DNA of 59,817 nucleotides from Haloarcula japonica DSM 6131 (GCF_000336635.1 NZ_AOLY01000037.1:156076-215892); one strand, 5' to 3'; shown: positions 24,042 to 33,543, numbered from the stretch's first letter. Notes: generated by a model from the sequence alone, not told the origin. Program-made: numbers and translations.

Positions 24042-24910
24042 GTGTTCTGGTAGATGAGGATACGCGCGTCGTCGTACAGGGAATCACCGGCGGTGAAGGG
24101 AAGTTCCACACCGAACAGATGCTGGAGTACGGCACGAACGTCGTCGCCGGCGCAGTGCCCGGCAAGGGCGGCCAGGAGGTCGCCGGCGTCCCGGTGTACG
24201 ACACCGTTCAGGGCGCGGCCCGCGAGGAAGACGCGAACGCCGCCGTCGTGTTCGTGCCGCCGGCCTTCGCCGGCGACGCCTGCTTCGAGGCGCTCGATGC
24301 CGACGGCCTGGACCTCGTCGTCGCCATCACCGAGGGCATCCCGACCCAGGACATGGCCCGGGTCTACCGCAAACTGCAGGAGACCGACACGCACCTCGTC
24401 GGTCCGAACTGCCCCGGCGTCATCACGCCTGGCGTCGCCAAGCTCGGCATCCTCCCAGGGAACATCTTCTCCGAGGGGAACGTCGGCCTCGTCTCCCGCT
24501 CGGGGACGCTGACCTACCAGGTCGTCGACAACCTCACCAACCGCGGTATCGGCCAGTCGACGGCCATCGGCATCGGCGGCGACCCGATCATCGGAACGGA
24601 CTTCATCGGCGCGCTCGAACAGTTCGAGGCCGACCCCGACACCCACGCCGTCGTCATGTGCGGCGAGATCGGCGGCGAGGACGAGGAGGAGGCCGCCCGC
24701 TACATCGGCGAGCACATGGACACGCCGGTCGCCGGCTTCATCGCTGGTCGGACCGCGCCGCCCGGAAAGCGGATGGGCCACGCCGGTGCTATCGTCTCCG
24801 GCTCCGGCACCGGGACCGCGCAGTCGAAGATTACCGCCCTAGAGGACAACGGTGTCCCCGTCGGTGACACGCCGGAAGAAGTCGCCGACCACGTCGAAGA
24901 CCTGCTGTAG
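24038..24910 (+). CDS. sucD: Succinyl-CoA synthetase alpha subunit
   Basis: 290 aa. The Rossmann CoA-binding domain carries [18 protein letters not shown]. The active-site histidine is in the [18 protein letters not shown] segment (near 247), which is phosphorylated during catalysis. [13 protein letters not shown] and [18 protein letters not shown] are standard for the family. Start overlaps the sucC stop. Confidence 0.97.
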
Positions 24911-24953
24911 GGCACCGTCGGTTTCTTATCACCTGTTTTCGTAATATCAGGAG

Positions 24954-25946
24954 ATGACGCCTGCTCGTGGGACTGTCTATCTCGTGGCCGGTACCGAAGT
25001 TACTGATCTAGCTGAGGCACTTTCCGAAGCACTGACAACGGACGGGGCAACAGCCGAGCCGATCCGAGACACGAGCACCGTACGGGACCGGCTGAGTGAC
25101 GGGAATGTCAGGGGTGTCGTCGTCAGTGACGACGGTGACCACGACGGGGTTGCGGTATTCGAGGAATTGCGGGCGACAGGAGCCGAGATTCCGATTGTCC
25201 TCATCGCAACCGACCCCGAACCGGACCGAGTCACCGAGGCGCTCCGGGCCGGTGCCACCGATTACGTGACCGCGGAGACGCCGGCAGCCTTGCTGGCTGC
25301 GAAACTCGAAGCGTACGCGACCCGGTGGCCGACGGACTGGCGGGTCGGCGCGATACAGTGGGACGACATTTCGAGCGGCGTCTCCCACGACGCGAAGAAC
25401 CCGCTAAACGTCGTCATGGGCCGGTTGGAGTTACTCGATATCGGTGAGCCCCACGAAGACGCATTGCTTCGGTCCGTCAGCCGAGTCGGCACGCTGCTTA
25501 CCGACCTCTCCCGCATCGGAAGCACCGCGTGTCCCGTCTCGGAAACGGACTCGCTCTCGCTTTCTGACGTAGCCACTGAGGTCTGGGCCACGGAGAGCTA
25601 CGAGAATGCGACGCTGGAAGTGGAGACCGACGCGTCTGTCGACGCCGAAAACGACCGACTGCAGTTGCTCCTTCGCGAACTGTTCGACAACGCGGTCACA
25701 CACAGCGAAGGACCCGTAACCGTCACCATCGGTGCCACGGCGTCCGGGTTCTACGTGGCCGATGACGGCCCGGGGATTCCCGAAGCGGACCGCGTCGAAG
25801 TGTTCGATCAGGGCTTCGGGACGACGCGGGAAGGGGAGGGGTACGGACTGTTCCTCGTCGATACCGCAGCGAGAGCCCACGGGTGGACGGTGTCGGTCGG
25901 GGACAGCGAATCCGGCGGTACGCGGATCGACGTGACGACAACATAG
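24954..25946 (+). CDS. Sensor histidine kinase with N-terminal receiver-like domain
   Basis: 330 aa. Residues 1-120 resemble a receiver fold (VRGVVVSDDGDHDGVAVFEEL, EIPIVLIATDPEPDRVTEALRAGATDYVTAETP), but the loop after the likely phospho-Asp is about two residues shorter than usual. The dimerisation box is SHDAKNPLNV with phospho-acceptor His145; the family norm is HDLRNPL. The ATPase domain shows LLRELFDNAVTHSEG (N box), VADDGPGIP (G1) and GEGYGLFLVDTAARAHGW (G2). No membrane helices are visible, so it is cytoplasmic. Its kinase core resembles two others in this window. Signal and partner are unknown. Confidence 0.85.
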   Translation: MTPARGTVYLVAGTEVTDLAEALSEALTTDGATAEPIRDTSTVRDRLSDGNVRGVVVSDDGDHDGVAVFEELRATGAEIPIVLIATDPEPDRVTEALRAGATDYVTAETPAALLAAKLEAYATRWPTDWRVGAIQWDDISSGVSHDAKNPLNVVMGRLELLDIGEPHEDALLRSVSRVGTLLTDLSRIGSTACPVSETDSLSLSDVATEVWATESYENATLEVETDASVDAENDRLQLLLRELFDNAVTHSEGPVTVTIGATASGFYVADDGPGIPEADRVEVFDQGFGTTREGEGYGLFLVDTAARAHGWTVSVGDSESGGTRIDVTTT

Positions 25947-26188
25947 CGGTTTTGCACCCATAATCACTGTCGGTATCTGGAAGACTGCGAGGGGTCTGGT
26001 CCCGAACTGGCTGTTGGAGAGATGTGTACATTGGTAGTCAGTATTGTCAACCATTACTGTCCAAGATGTGAGGTGTATGAATGATCGAAAATCGACGGAC
26101 GGCGGCCTACCTGAAACATCCGTCAACGGAAAGAAGCGGCCGTGAACGTTCCGGTATCGCTATAAGGGATGAATCTGTAGTTTCGAAT

Positions 26189-26425
26189 ATGCCTCATATT
26201 TGTCGGAACTGCAAGCGGACCTTCGGCACAGAACTCGAACTCGAACTCCACCGTGACACATGTTCGGACGGGCAACTCTACTGCGACGAATGTGGTGACC
26301 GGTTTACCGAGCGAGCGGCGACGGAGGACGGCTGGCACTATCGATGTCCGAATGACGACTGTGACGGCACCGGGATCGACGACGACATCCACAAAGTATC
26401 GGACGCACGCGTAACCAAACAGTAA
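26189..26425 (+). CDS. Small zinc-finger protein
   Basis: 78 aa starting MPHICRNCKRTF. A C2H2-like finger (CRNC, then H and C after ELELELHRDTC) is followed by a second zinc knuckle (CDECG and CPNDDC). Such small proteins are frequent in haloarchaea and are proposed to bind nucleic acid or proteins; this is inference. In-frame codons before the chosen ATG include TATAAGG at 26161-26167, a fair TATA box 22-28 nt upstream, which supports a leaderless start. The 242 bp before it show no other gene. Confidence 0.7.
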   Translation: MPHICRNCKRTFGTELELELHRDTCSDGQLYCDECGDRFTERAATEDGWHYRCPNDDCDGTGIDDDIHKVSDARVTKQ

Positions 26426-26543
26426 CTGGCAGGAAGAGCAGGTCGAGCCGGCAGTAACACGGACGATGATGCTGGGAAATACGCCGAACATCTGTTCTGT
26501 TGGCCAGTAGATGTAAATGCACGTCTAACAAATCGATGCGGAA

Positions 26544-27716
26544 GTGATAGACCCAGATCGCCGCTCAGATCGCCTGCCAGCCCTTATTCAGGGAGTGGGG
26601 TGGCTGTTCCTCCTCGGAGGCGTGGGTAACTATTTTTATTTCTCTGACACTGGACTACCAGTCCTTTTCACCGCAGATTTCGTGGTCAGTATGCTGGCAA
26701 TCGTACCATTTGCAGCGGCGATCATCGTCGGCGGATTCTGGCTCGGTAACTCGAAGATCGGTCCGGATCAGTATCGACGTATCGGGGTCTGGTTCGCTGG
26801 CGGACTCGTCTCTTTTCTACTGTTGAATGTGGTGATGATTTTCACCTGGCCGACGGGGTCGCTGAGTGAAGACATCGGCTGGGCACTGTTCGCGGCTGAC
26901 GTCGGCGGCGCTGGTGGCCTCGTGATGGGTGTCTTCGAAGCGCGTGCGATATCCCGCGCCGTTGAGGCCGAGCGACAGCGACTCCGCCGGGAGGCCATCG
27001 AGCAGCGCAACGAACGCCTCAACGAGTTCGCGGCCGTCGTGGCACACGACCTCCGGAACCCGCTCAACGTCGCGTCCGGTCAGCTGGAACTGGAACGAAT
27101 GGACCGCGACTCGGAGCACCTAGAGACGGCTGCGACAGCGATGAACCGGATGGAAACACTCATCGACCGGACGTTGACGCTGGCTCGAAGCGGACACGTC
27201 ATCAGCGATACGGAAGCCGTTGCTCTCGGGGAACTGGTCGATAGCTGTTGGGAGGCCGTGCCGACGGCGGATGCGACGCTAGAAAACGAAGTAACAGCCG
27301 TCATCGACGCCGATCCGGATCGGCTCCGTCACCTGTTCGAGAACCTGTTTCGGAACGCCGTGGAACATGGCCCCACAAGCGGTCGGCCAGAGGCTGACAA
27401 CAACCTCGACCATGGCAGTACCGACCTGACGGTTCGTGTCGGTGAAATGGCTGGTGGCTTTTACGTCGCCGATAACGGCTCCGGAATCCCGCCCGAAAAG
27501 CGTGATGCGGTACTCGACGACGGCTACACCACAACTGACGGCGAAGGCGGGCTGGGGCTGGCAATCGTCCAGCGCATCGTCGAAGCCCACGGCTGGGAAA
27601 TCGACGTGACGGAAAGCGACGGCGGCGGGACACGGTTCGAAATCACAGATATCACGAGGACGGACGGCCCCGAAGAAGACACCGATACGCGCTCGAAGAC
27701 GCCAATACAGCCCTGA
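26544..27716 (+). CDS. Membrane-bound sensor histidine kinase
   Basis: 390 aa with a GTG start; the nearest ATG is out of frame. Four hydrophobic segments cover about residues 10-125 (LIQGVGWLFLLGGVGNYFYF, FVVSMLAIVPFAAAIIVGGFWL, WFAGGLVSFLLLNVVMIFTW, ALFAADVGGAGGLVMGVFEA). A short coiled coil (AVEAERQRLRREAIEQRNERL) leads to the H box AHDLRNPLNV with His168. The ATPase domain shows LFRNAVEHG, VADNGSGIPPEKRD and GEGGLGLAIVQRIVEAHGW. It lacks PAS or extracellular sensor loops of any size, so it probably senses a membrane property or binds a partner. Convergent with the SRPBCC gene (20 bp). Confidence 0.88.
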   Translation: MIDPDRRSDRLPALIQGVGWLFLLGGVGNYFYFSDTGLPVLFTADFVVSMLAIVPFAAAIIVGGFWLGNSKIGPDQYRRIGVWFAGGLVSFLLLNVVMIFTWPTGSLSEDIGWALFAADVGGAGGLVMGVFEARAISRAVEAERQRLRREAIEQRNERLNEFAAVVAHDLRNPLNVASGQLELERMDRDSEHLETAATAMNRMETLIDRTLTLARSGHVISDTEAVALGELVDSCWEAVPTADATLENEVTAVIDADPDRLRHLFENLFRNAVEHGPTSGRPEADNNLDHGSTDLTVRVGEMAGGFYVADNGSGIPPEKRDAVLDDGYTTTDGEGGLGLAIVQRIVEAHGWEIDVTESDGGGTRFEITDITRTDGPEEDTDTRSKTPIQP

Positions 27717-27736
27717 CGGGTCGGCGCGGTCACTGC

Positions 27737-28168
27737 CTACGACTCGCGTTGCTGTGCCAGAGTGGCAATCCGCCGGCAGGCTCGGGCGCACACCGGGGCG
27801 TAGCCAGTCGCCAGCGGCGGAATTTCGAACCCGACGACGGAGCCGCCAGCCCGGTCTTCGACGAAGTGACCTGTCGCGGGGAGCCGTGCAACGTTCCACG
27901 TCCAGCGGTACGGCGCACACGCGGTCACCTCGAACGGCAGCCACACCGCACCAGCAACGCGGACGCGGCCGGTCGTCTCCGCAGTGATGTGCCGGTCCGA
28001 TATCTCGACGGCTGAGACCGACGGTCCCCAGTCAGGCCAGCAGTCGGTATCGGTCAGGACCTCCCACACAGTGTCGACCGACGCGTCGACGTCGTGCCGG
28101 ACGAGAAGGCGTCGGCCATCCGGTGTTCGTTCGAGTGAGACGCGACTCCCGCCGAGTTCGAGTGCCAT
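27737..28168 (-). CDS. SRPBCC (START-like) family protein
   Basis: 143 aa from ATG at 28166-28168. The pattern RLLVRHDVDASVDTVWEVLTDTDCWPDWGPSVSAVEI is the N-terminal strand and helix of polyketide cyclase/dehydrase-like SRPBCC folds, and PFEVTACAPYRWTWNVARLPATGHFVE continues the sheet. These proteins hold hydrophobic ligands; the ligand here is unknown. It is divergent from the ABC exporter operon with only 60 bp between starts, so their promoters must overlap. Confidence 0.78.
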   Translation of the reverse strand: MALELGGSRVSLERTPDGRRLLVRHDVDASVDTVWEVLTDTDCWPDWGPSVSAVEISDRHITAETTGRVRVAGAVWLPFEVTACAPYRWTWNVARLPATGHFVEDRAGGSVVGFEIPPLATGYAPVCARACRRIATLAQQRES

Positions 28169-28228
28169 TATCAGAAGCAATAGGCCGGAGCCAAGGTATA
28201 GGTTAGTTCACTCACAACGAACCGGCAG

Positions 28229-29131
28229 ATGATTGACGCCCGAGATATTCGAAAGGAGTACGGCGGTTTCGTCGCTGTACAGGGCAGTTCGTTTTCGGTC
28301 GACCGCGGCGAGGTGTTCGGTATCATCGGGCCGAACGGGGCCGGCAAGACGACGACGCTGAAAATGCTCGCGGGCCTGCTGGAGCCGACGAGTGGCTCCG
28401 CCGAGATAGCGGGGCTCGACACCGAGACAGCGGAGATGCGCCAGCAGCTGGGCTTTCTGCCCGAGGAATCGCCGCTGTACGAGGAGATGACACCGATCTC
28501 CTATCTGAAATTCTTCGCTGACCTCTACGACGTGGACCCGGATGTGGCCGAGGAACGGATGCACGACACGCTGGACGAACTGGAACTCGAACACCGCGAC
28601 CGGAAGCTCGGCGACATGTCCAAGGGGATGAAACGGAAAGTCGCCATCGCCCGCTCGCTCATCAATGATCCCGACGTGCTCATCTACGACGAGCCGGCGT
28701 CGGGGCTGGACCCGTTGACGACGAACTACGTCATCGAGTTCACCGAGCAGTTGGCGAACGAAGGCAAGACCATCGTTTTCTCTGCACACAATCTCTTTCA
28801 TGTCGAATCTATCTGTGACCGGGTCGTCATCATGAACGAGGGCGAAATCGTTGCCCGTGGCGATCTCGAAGAACTCCAGGCCGAGTACGGCCACACGCGG
28901 TATCACGTCTACACGACCGTCGACGTGCCCGATGCGGTGCAGGAGAACGGGTCGTACAAGCGGGTCGTCGAGAGCATGGACGCCGTCGAGGAGACGCGTG
29001 AGCGAGCTGAGGCCAATGGCGGTGACGTGGTCGACATACGGACCGAGGAATCCAGCCTTGAGGAGGTGTTCCTCAACGTCGCCGAGGCCGGCACGCGCGG
29101 CACGCGGTACGTCGAGGAGGACGCGGAGTAG
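28229..29131 (+). CDS. ABC transporter ATP-binding protein (exporter type)
   Basis: 300 aa, with an ABC-A/NatA-like domain. Walker A is GPNGAGKTTTLKML near 32-45. The signature is LGDMSKGMKRKVAIA, Walker B is LIYDEPASGLDPL, and the H loop is in TIVFSAHNLF. The C-terminal 80 residues form the accessory region typical of ATPases that pair with ABC-2 permeases. First gene of a three-gene operon: its stop is directly followed by the permease ATG. Confidence 0.93.
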   Translation: MIDARDIRKEYGGFVAVQGSSFSVDRGEVFGIIGPNGAGKTTTLKMLAGLLEPTSGSAEIAGLDTETAEMRQQLGFLPEESPLYEEMTPISYLKFFADLYDVDPDVAEERMHDTLDELELEHRDRKLGDMSKGMKRKVAIARSLINDPDVLIYDEPASGLDPLTTNYVIEFTEQLANEGKTIVFSAHNLFHVESICDRVVIMNEGEIVARGDLEELQAEYGHTRYHVYTTVDVPDAVQENGSYKRVVESMDAVEETRERAEANGGDVVDIRTEESSLEEVFLNVAEAGTRGTRYVEEDAE

Positions 29132-31006
29132 ATGCAACTGGATACGCTCCTGCGCGTCGCGAAGTGGGAGGTGACAAAAAACGCCGGTGGCGTCGACAAG
29201 CGAACCATCCTCGTGATGGCGCTGTCCCTCGTTGCGATGGGCGCGGTCGCCGCGATAGCCGTCAGTGGCGGTACCGGTGCAGGGATGGACGACGGCATCT
29301 ACCGGATCGGCGTCGACGAGAGCAGCCCGTACTACGGCGTCGCGGCTGATGACTCGACGTTCGATATCCGTGAGCCGGACCCTGCTGCCGTCGAGCGACG
29401 CCAACAGGAACTCCTGTACCGGGGGACCCAGCTACGGAGCGTTCCACGAACGGCTAAAGAGCGGGCCGCACTCACTGAACTCCGCGATAGCACGGCGCAA
29501 TACAACGACCGTACACTCGCTCGGGACGACAACCAGACCGCCGCGTTCCCGGTGTCTGTGACGCTCGTCTACGAGCAACAGTCAGGGAGCAGCCAGCTTG
29601 ATCCTCGAAGTGGCGACGGCAGTGGCGGGTCGGATTCCTCGGACGGGAGTGGATCGAGTACCGGTGGCAGCGGTGACGGTTCAGATACGAGCGGCACTGG
29701 CGGCTCAGCTGCAAGTGGCGGCGGTGACAGCGGAACCGCTGGCGGTAGCGGCGCGAACCTCGGCGCTATCGGCGCGCGCTTGACCGGTGACGTGCAAGGC
29801 GGCACTCCCTCGGACATCTCGCCACCGTTCCCCTTCGAGTCGCTCGTGCTCGCCTTCCTGTACATCGTGCCGATGAACTTCGTCATCCAGGCCTACGGCT
29901 CGTCGATGCTCTCGGAACGGTTGAACCGCCGCGGTGAACTCCTGCTGGTGACGCCGGCCTCGCGGGGCGACATCATCGGCGGCAAGACGCTTCCGTACCT
30001 TGCGGGCGCTGTCGGCGTGGCGGCGCTCATCACCGCGGCGCTACGGTTCGGAAATATCGCGCCGGCAGGGAGTTACGTCGCGGTGCTGGCGGTGGTCCCG
30101 CTCGTCGTCCTGTTCCTCTCGGCGACGTTCTGCGGGGCGATGTTCGCCCGCTCGTTCAAGGAACTCACCTTCGTGACGGTGACGATAACGGTGACGCTGA
30201 CCTCCTACGCATTCGTGCCGGCCATCTTCACTGACGTGACCCCCATCGCGCTCATCTCGCCGCTGACGCTGGTCGTGCTCGACCTGACTGGCCAGTCTGT
30301 AGGGCTCTCGTCGTTCGTTTTCTCGACGGTCCCGCCGCTGCTGACCGGACTGGTGCTGTTCGGTCTGGGAGCCGGTCTCTACCGGGAAGAGGACATGTTC
30401 ACCCAGCGGCCGATTCCGCTGAAAGTGCTCGATGCGCTGGCCGGTGGTATCAACTCCCGTCGGAGCGCGTTGAAGATGAGTATCGTCCTGTTACCGCTGG
30501 TCATCGTCGCCGAACTGGCGGCCATCGCGTTCCTGTTCGTCCTCGATTCGGTGTCGCTGAACGTCTTCGGGACGAACCAGTCGCTCGGCATCGTGCTCGT
30601 GCTCGGTGTCATCGTCATCATCGAGGAACTGGCAAAGAGTCTGCACGTCTACGCCGGCTACGAACACGCCCGCTACGAGCGGACGCTCCGGTCGGCGCTT
30701 GGCATCGGTGCGCTCTCCGGGCTCGGCTTCTTCATCGGGGAGAAAGGGCTGCTTATCGCCAGACTCTCTGACCTGGAAAGTCTCCCCATCGGGGAAGCGG
30801 CCCTGCAGGGTGCAACGTTGCCCGCCGGCCTGCCGCTGTGGGTTGCGGGGCTGCTGTTCATGCTGCCGTTGGCGTTACACACGGTTACGGCGGCCATCTC
30901 GTCGGTCGGCGCGAGCCGCGGGCGACGGGCCTACGTCGCTGCGCTAACCGTGGCTATCGTCATCCACTTCGCCTACAACTTCACGGTGGTGAGCACCCTT
31001 GTCTGA
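29132..31006 (+). CDS. ABC-2 permease fused to a PrsW-type intramembrane protease
   Basis: 624 aa, two parts. Residues 1-430 are a NatB-like permease: one N-terminal helix (TILVMALSLVAMGAVAAIAV), an extracytoplasmic region with a Gly/Ser/Asp-rich linker (about 150-210), then helices with SERLNRRGELLLVTPASRGDIIGGK. Residues about 440-624 contain the four motifs of PrsW proteases in order: EELAK near 498, FFIGEK near 533, HTVTAAI near 583 and HFAYN near 612. These residues are proposed to bind metal for intramembrane cleavage (family knowledge). The fusion suggests substrate or signal cleavage coupled to export, which is inference. Operon with the ATPase and the second permease. Confidence 0.85.
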   Translation: MQLDTLLRVAKWEVTKNAGGVDKRTILVMALSLVAMGAVAAIAVSGGTGAGMDDGIYRIGVDESSPYYGVAADDSTFDIREPDPAAVERRQQELLYRGTQLRSVPRTAKERAALTELRDSTAQYNDRTLARDDNQTAAFPVSVTLVYEQQSGSSQLDPRSGDGSGGSDSSDGSGSSTGGSGDGSDTSGTGGSAASGGGDSGTAGGSGANLGAIGARLTGDVQGGTPSDISPPFPFESLVLAFLYIVPMNFVIQAYGSSMLSERLNRRGELLLVTPASRGDIIGGKTLPYLAGAVGVAALITAALRFGNIAPAGSYVAVLAVVPLVVLFLSATFCGAMFARSFKELTFVTVTITVTLTSYAFVPAIFTDVTPIALISPLTLVVLDLTGQSVGLSSFVFSTVPPLLTGLVLFGLGAGLYREEDMFTQRPIPLKVLDALAGGINSRRSALKMSIVLLPLVIVAELAAIAFLFVLDSVSLNVFGTNQSLGIVLVLGVIVIIEELAKSLHVYAGYEHARYERTLRSALGIGALSGLGFFIGEKGLLIARLSDLESLPIGEAALQGATLPAGLPLWVAGLLFMLPLALHTVTAAISSVGASRGRRAYVAALTVAIVIHFAYNFTVVSTLV

Positions 31007-32087
31007 GGACCGTCCCCTCTGGCGCGACCCACGGGTAGTCGTGGCCCGGCGGGACATCCGGTCGCTCTCCCGCGAGAAGACAATTGTCCTAGCGTTGCTC
31101 ATTCAACTGTTCGTCGCGGGGTTCTCCTCGTTCCTCGTCGTCGGTCTCACGTCGCTGTACGACCCCAGCTCGGTCGCAGCCGGCGAGGTGGAGATGGCCG
31201 TCACCGGCGACGCCCGCGAGGAACTGGAGGCCGCGGCCGCTGAACAGGACGGGACCAGTGTCACGGCCTTCGAGAGCGAGGCCGCCGCACAGCGGGCGTT
31301 CAACCAGCGTCAGGTAGATGCAATACTGCGCGGCGAGTACGTCCCGTCGACACGCGGGCCGGGGGAGCAAATACAGGTCACTGCCGTCGTCCCCGAGGGA
31401 AGCATCCGGTCGACGCTTATCGTCGTCGAAGTGCGCCGGGTCCTCAGCGCGCTGGAGCGGCAGGAGCGACTAGAGCGGACGCCGTACCTCGAACAGCCGC
31501 CCGTGCCGCTGCCCGATACCGTCAGCGCGAGCCAGTACTTCGGGTTCACCTACACTATCCTCATTCCGCTGCTGCTGTTCCTCCCACCGTTCATCAGCGG
31601 CTCGGTGGCCGTCGACACCGTTACCGAGGAGATTGAGCGGGGTACGATGGAACTACTCCGCGTGGCCCCGGTGTCGCTGCTCGATATCATCGACGGGAAG
31701 GCACTCGGAATGGTGTTGCTTGCCCCTGCACAGGCGATGCTGTGGCTCGCACTGCTGTCGACGAACGGTATCGCCGTCTCGAACCCCGCGGCGATTCTGC
31801 TGTTCATCACCGCCGTTACCGTCGTCGTCGTGACGCTCGGCGTTGTACTGGGAATCACGCTCCAGAACCGTCGCCCGGCGCAGTTGCTGTTCTCCGTACT
31901 CACGCTCGTGCTCTTTGGCGGGGCCGTCCTCCTCCCGGAGCATCCGGCGACCACGGTAGCGAAGCTTGCGGTCGATAGTCCGACGCTGCTGACCTACGGC
32001 CACGTCGGTGGCGCGGTCCTGCTGGCGGTTACCGGCTACACCGTTGCCAGGGTGTACATCGGACGAGTCGCGGCGGAAGCGCTGTAG
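30999..32087 (+). CDS. ABC-2 type permease
   Basis: 362 aa with a TTG start that overlaps the preceding stop by eight bases; no better start exists. One N-terminal helix (IVLALLIQLFVAGFSSFLVVGL) is followed by an external domain of about 100 residues and five or six C-terminal helices. The cytoplasmic motif TEEIERGTMELLRVAPVSLLDIIDGKALGM is the ABC-2 signature for contact with the ATPase. It should form a heterodimeric exporter with the PrsW-fused permease. Substrate unknown. Confidence 0.88.
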   Translation: MSEDRPLWRDPRVVVARRDIRSLSREKTIVLALLIQLFVAGFSSFLVVGLTSLYDPSSVAAGEVEMAVTGDAREELEAAAAEQDGTSVTAFESEAAAQRAFNQRQVDAILRGEYVPSTRGPGEQIQVTAVVPEGSIRSTLIVVEVRRVLSALERQERLERTPYLEQPPVPLPDTVSASQYFGFTYTILIPLLLFLPPFISGSVAVDTVTEEIERGTMELLRVAPVSLLDIIDGKALGMVLLAPAQAMLWLALLSTNGIAVSNPAAILLFITAVTVVVVTLGVVLGITLQNRRPAQLLFSVLTLVLFGGAVLLPEHPATTVAKLAVDSPTLLTYGHVGGAVLLAVTGYTVARVYIGRVAAEAL

Positions 32088-32130
32088 GCGACGCCCAACA
32101 TTTTTCGCCTGTGCGCCCCCGAATCCGAGC

Positions 32131-33108
32131 ATGGAGTACACGACACTCGGGTCGACCGGGATGGAGGTCAGCCGGCTCTGTCTGGGCTGTATGAGCTTCG
32201 GAACCTCGGAGTGGCGCGACTGGGTGCTCGACGAGGACGAGAGCCGCGAGGTCATCGAACGGGCTATCGACCTCGGCATCAACTTCTTCGACACCGCGAA
32301 CATGTACTCGATGGGCGAGTCCGAGCGCGTCCTCGGGACCGTCCTCGACGACTACGACCGCGACAGCCAGGTCGTGGCGACGAAGGGCTACTTCCAGATG
32401 GACGAGGACGACCCCAACTCCGGGGGGCTCTCGCGGAAGGCCATCGAACAGGAGTTATCGAACTCGCTGGACCGGCTCGGGATGGACACCGTCGACCTCT
32501 ACCAGATCCACCGCTGGGATTACGACACCCCCATCGAACAAACACTCCGGGCGCTGGATGACGCCGTCCGGCGGGAGCAGGCGCGCTACGTCGGCGCGTC
32601 GTCGATGTGGACCCACCAGTTCGCCGACGCGCTGCGCACGAGCGAACGCGAGGGGCTAGAGCGGTTCGAGACGATGCAGAACCACTACAACCTCCTGTAC
32701 CGGGAGGAAGAGCGGGAGATGCTGCCGCTGTGCGAGAAGGAGACCGTCGGCGTGATGCCGTGGAGTCCGCTGGCTCGGGGCTATCTCACCCGACCACACG
32801 AGCAGGTCGAGGAGACGGTCCGGGGCGAGACAGACGACTACGCCCGCGAACACCCCTACTACGAGGGTAACGGCCGCGAAGTCAACGAACGCGTGCAGGA
32901 ACTGGCCGACGAGTACGACGCCTCGATGGCACAGATCGCGCTGGCCTGGGTGCTCGACAAGGAGTGGGTCGATGCGCCCATTATCGGGACGAGCAGCCTC
33001 GACCACCTCGAAGAAGCGGTCGCGGCGCTGGAGATCGATCTCTCGGCAAGTGACGTGGCGTGGCTGGAGGAACCCTACGAGCCAGTTCGGGTGTCGGGCC
33101 ACGAGTAA
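32131..33108 (+). CDS. Aldo/keto reductase
   Basis: 325 aa from the ATG at 32131. It is a TIM-barrel NADPH-dependent reductase. Visible are MEYTTLGSTGMEVSRLCLGCMSFG, FFDTANMYSMGESERVLG with the catalytic Asp and Tyr, VATKGYF with the catalytic Lys, and DLYQIHRWD with the His. SPLARGYLTRP and IIGTSSLDHLEEAVAAL bind the cofactor. Similar to the YajO/Tas-like AKR subgroup. It follows the ABC operon by 43 bp with a possible own promoter (ACATTTTTCG). Confidence 0.93.
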   Translation: MEYTTLGSTGMEVSRLCLGCMSFGTSEWRDWVLDEDESREVIERAIDLGINFFDTANMYSMGESERVLGTVLDDYDRDSQVVATKGYFQMDEDDPNSGGLSRKAIEQELSNSLDRLGMDTVDLYQIHRWDYDTPIEQTLRALDDAVRREQARYVGASSMWTHQFADALRTSEREGLERFETMQNHYNLLYREEEREMLPLCEKETVGVMPWSPLARGYLTRPHEQVEETVRGETDDYAREHPYYEGNGREVNERVQELADEYDASMAQIALAWVLDKEWVDAPIIGTSSLDHLEEAVAALEIDLSASDVAWLEEPYEPVRVSGHE

Positions 33109-33242
33109 TACTGTCGGCTGTCCACCCGTGGGGCGTTTCGCTGCCCCGAGTGAGTGTCCTGAAACGGGTACAGACAGCGGTCTATCCTGCCGAAATGGTT
33201 AATACGTAGTGACATAAAGTCCTAGCTTGAGGAAAGGTAACA

Positions 33243-33536
33243 ATGACCAACGCTCGGGGGCCGAGCAGCGAGACATTCGAGGAGACAACGGGCAGTGACG
33301 CCTGCGTCTGCTCGATAGGCAACGCGACCGAACACTACGTGACTGGGATACTGGGTCTCGTCGCGACGCTGGTCGTCGGTTTGCAGGTCTATCCGTGGCT
33401 CCAGTCCATCGCCGATACCATGTCGTATCTCGGGTCGACGTGGCTGGTGTTTAGCTTCGCCGCGATATGGCTCGTCTGCTGGATCGCACTGGAAGTCGCC
33501 TGGGAGTGGCGTGCCGGACGGGTACACCTGCCGTAG
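33243..33536 (+). CDS. Small two-helix membrane protein
   Basis: 97 aa. A hydrophilic N terminus of about 30 residues with a CVC pair precedes two hydrophobic helices (TGILGLVATLVVGLQVYPW and WLVFSFAAIWLVCWIALEVAW). A GGAAAGGT-like stretch and a TATA-like element (TTAATACG near 33200) lie upstream. No family recognised. Convergent with the macro-domain gene, seven bases apart. Confidence 0.6.
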   Translation: MTNARGPSSETFEETTGSDACVCSIGNATEHYVTGILGLVATLVVGLQVYPWLQSIADTMSYLGSTWLVFSFAAIWLVCWIALEVAWEWRAGRVHLP

Positions 33537-33543
33537 CGGACTG

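Noticed and set aside
28208..29404. 398-codon open frame opposite the ABC ATPase and permease start.
   Set aside because: Shadow of the well-supported ABC genes; repetitive Arg/Val/Asp composition without domains.
33130..33147. GGGGC/GCCCC hairpin after the aldo/keto reductase as a terminator.
   Set aside because: The stem is short and has no T-tract, so it is not supported as a terminator in archaea.
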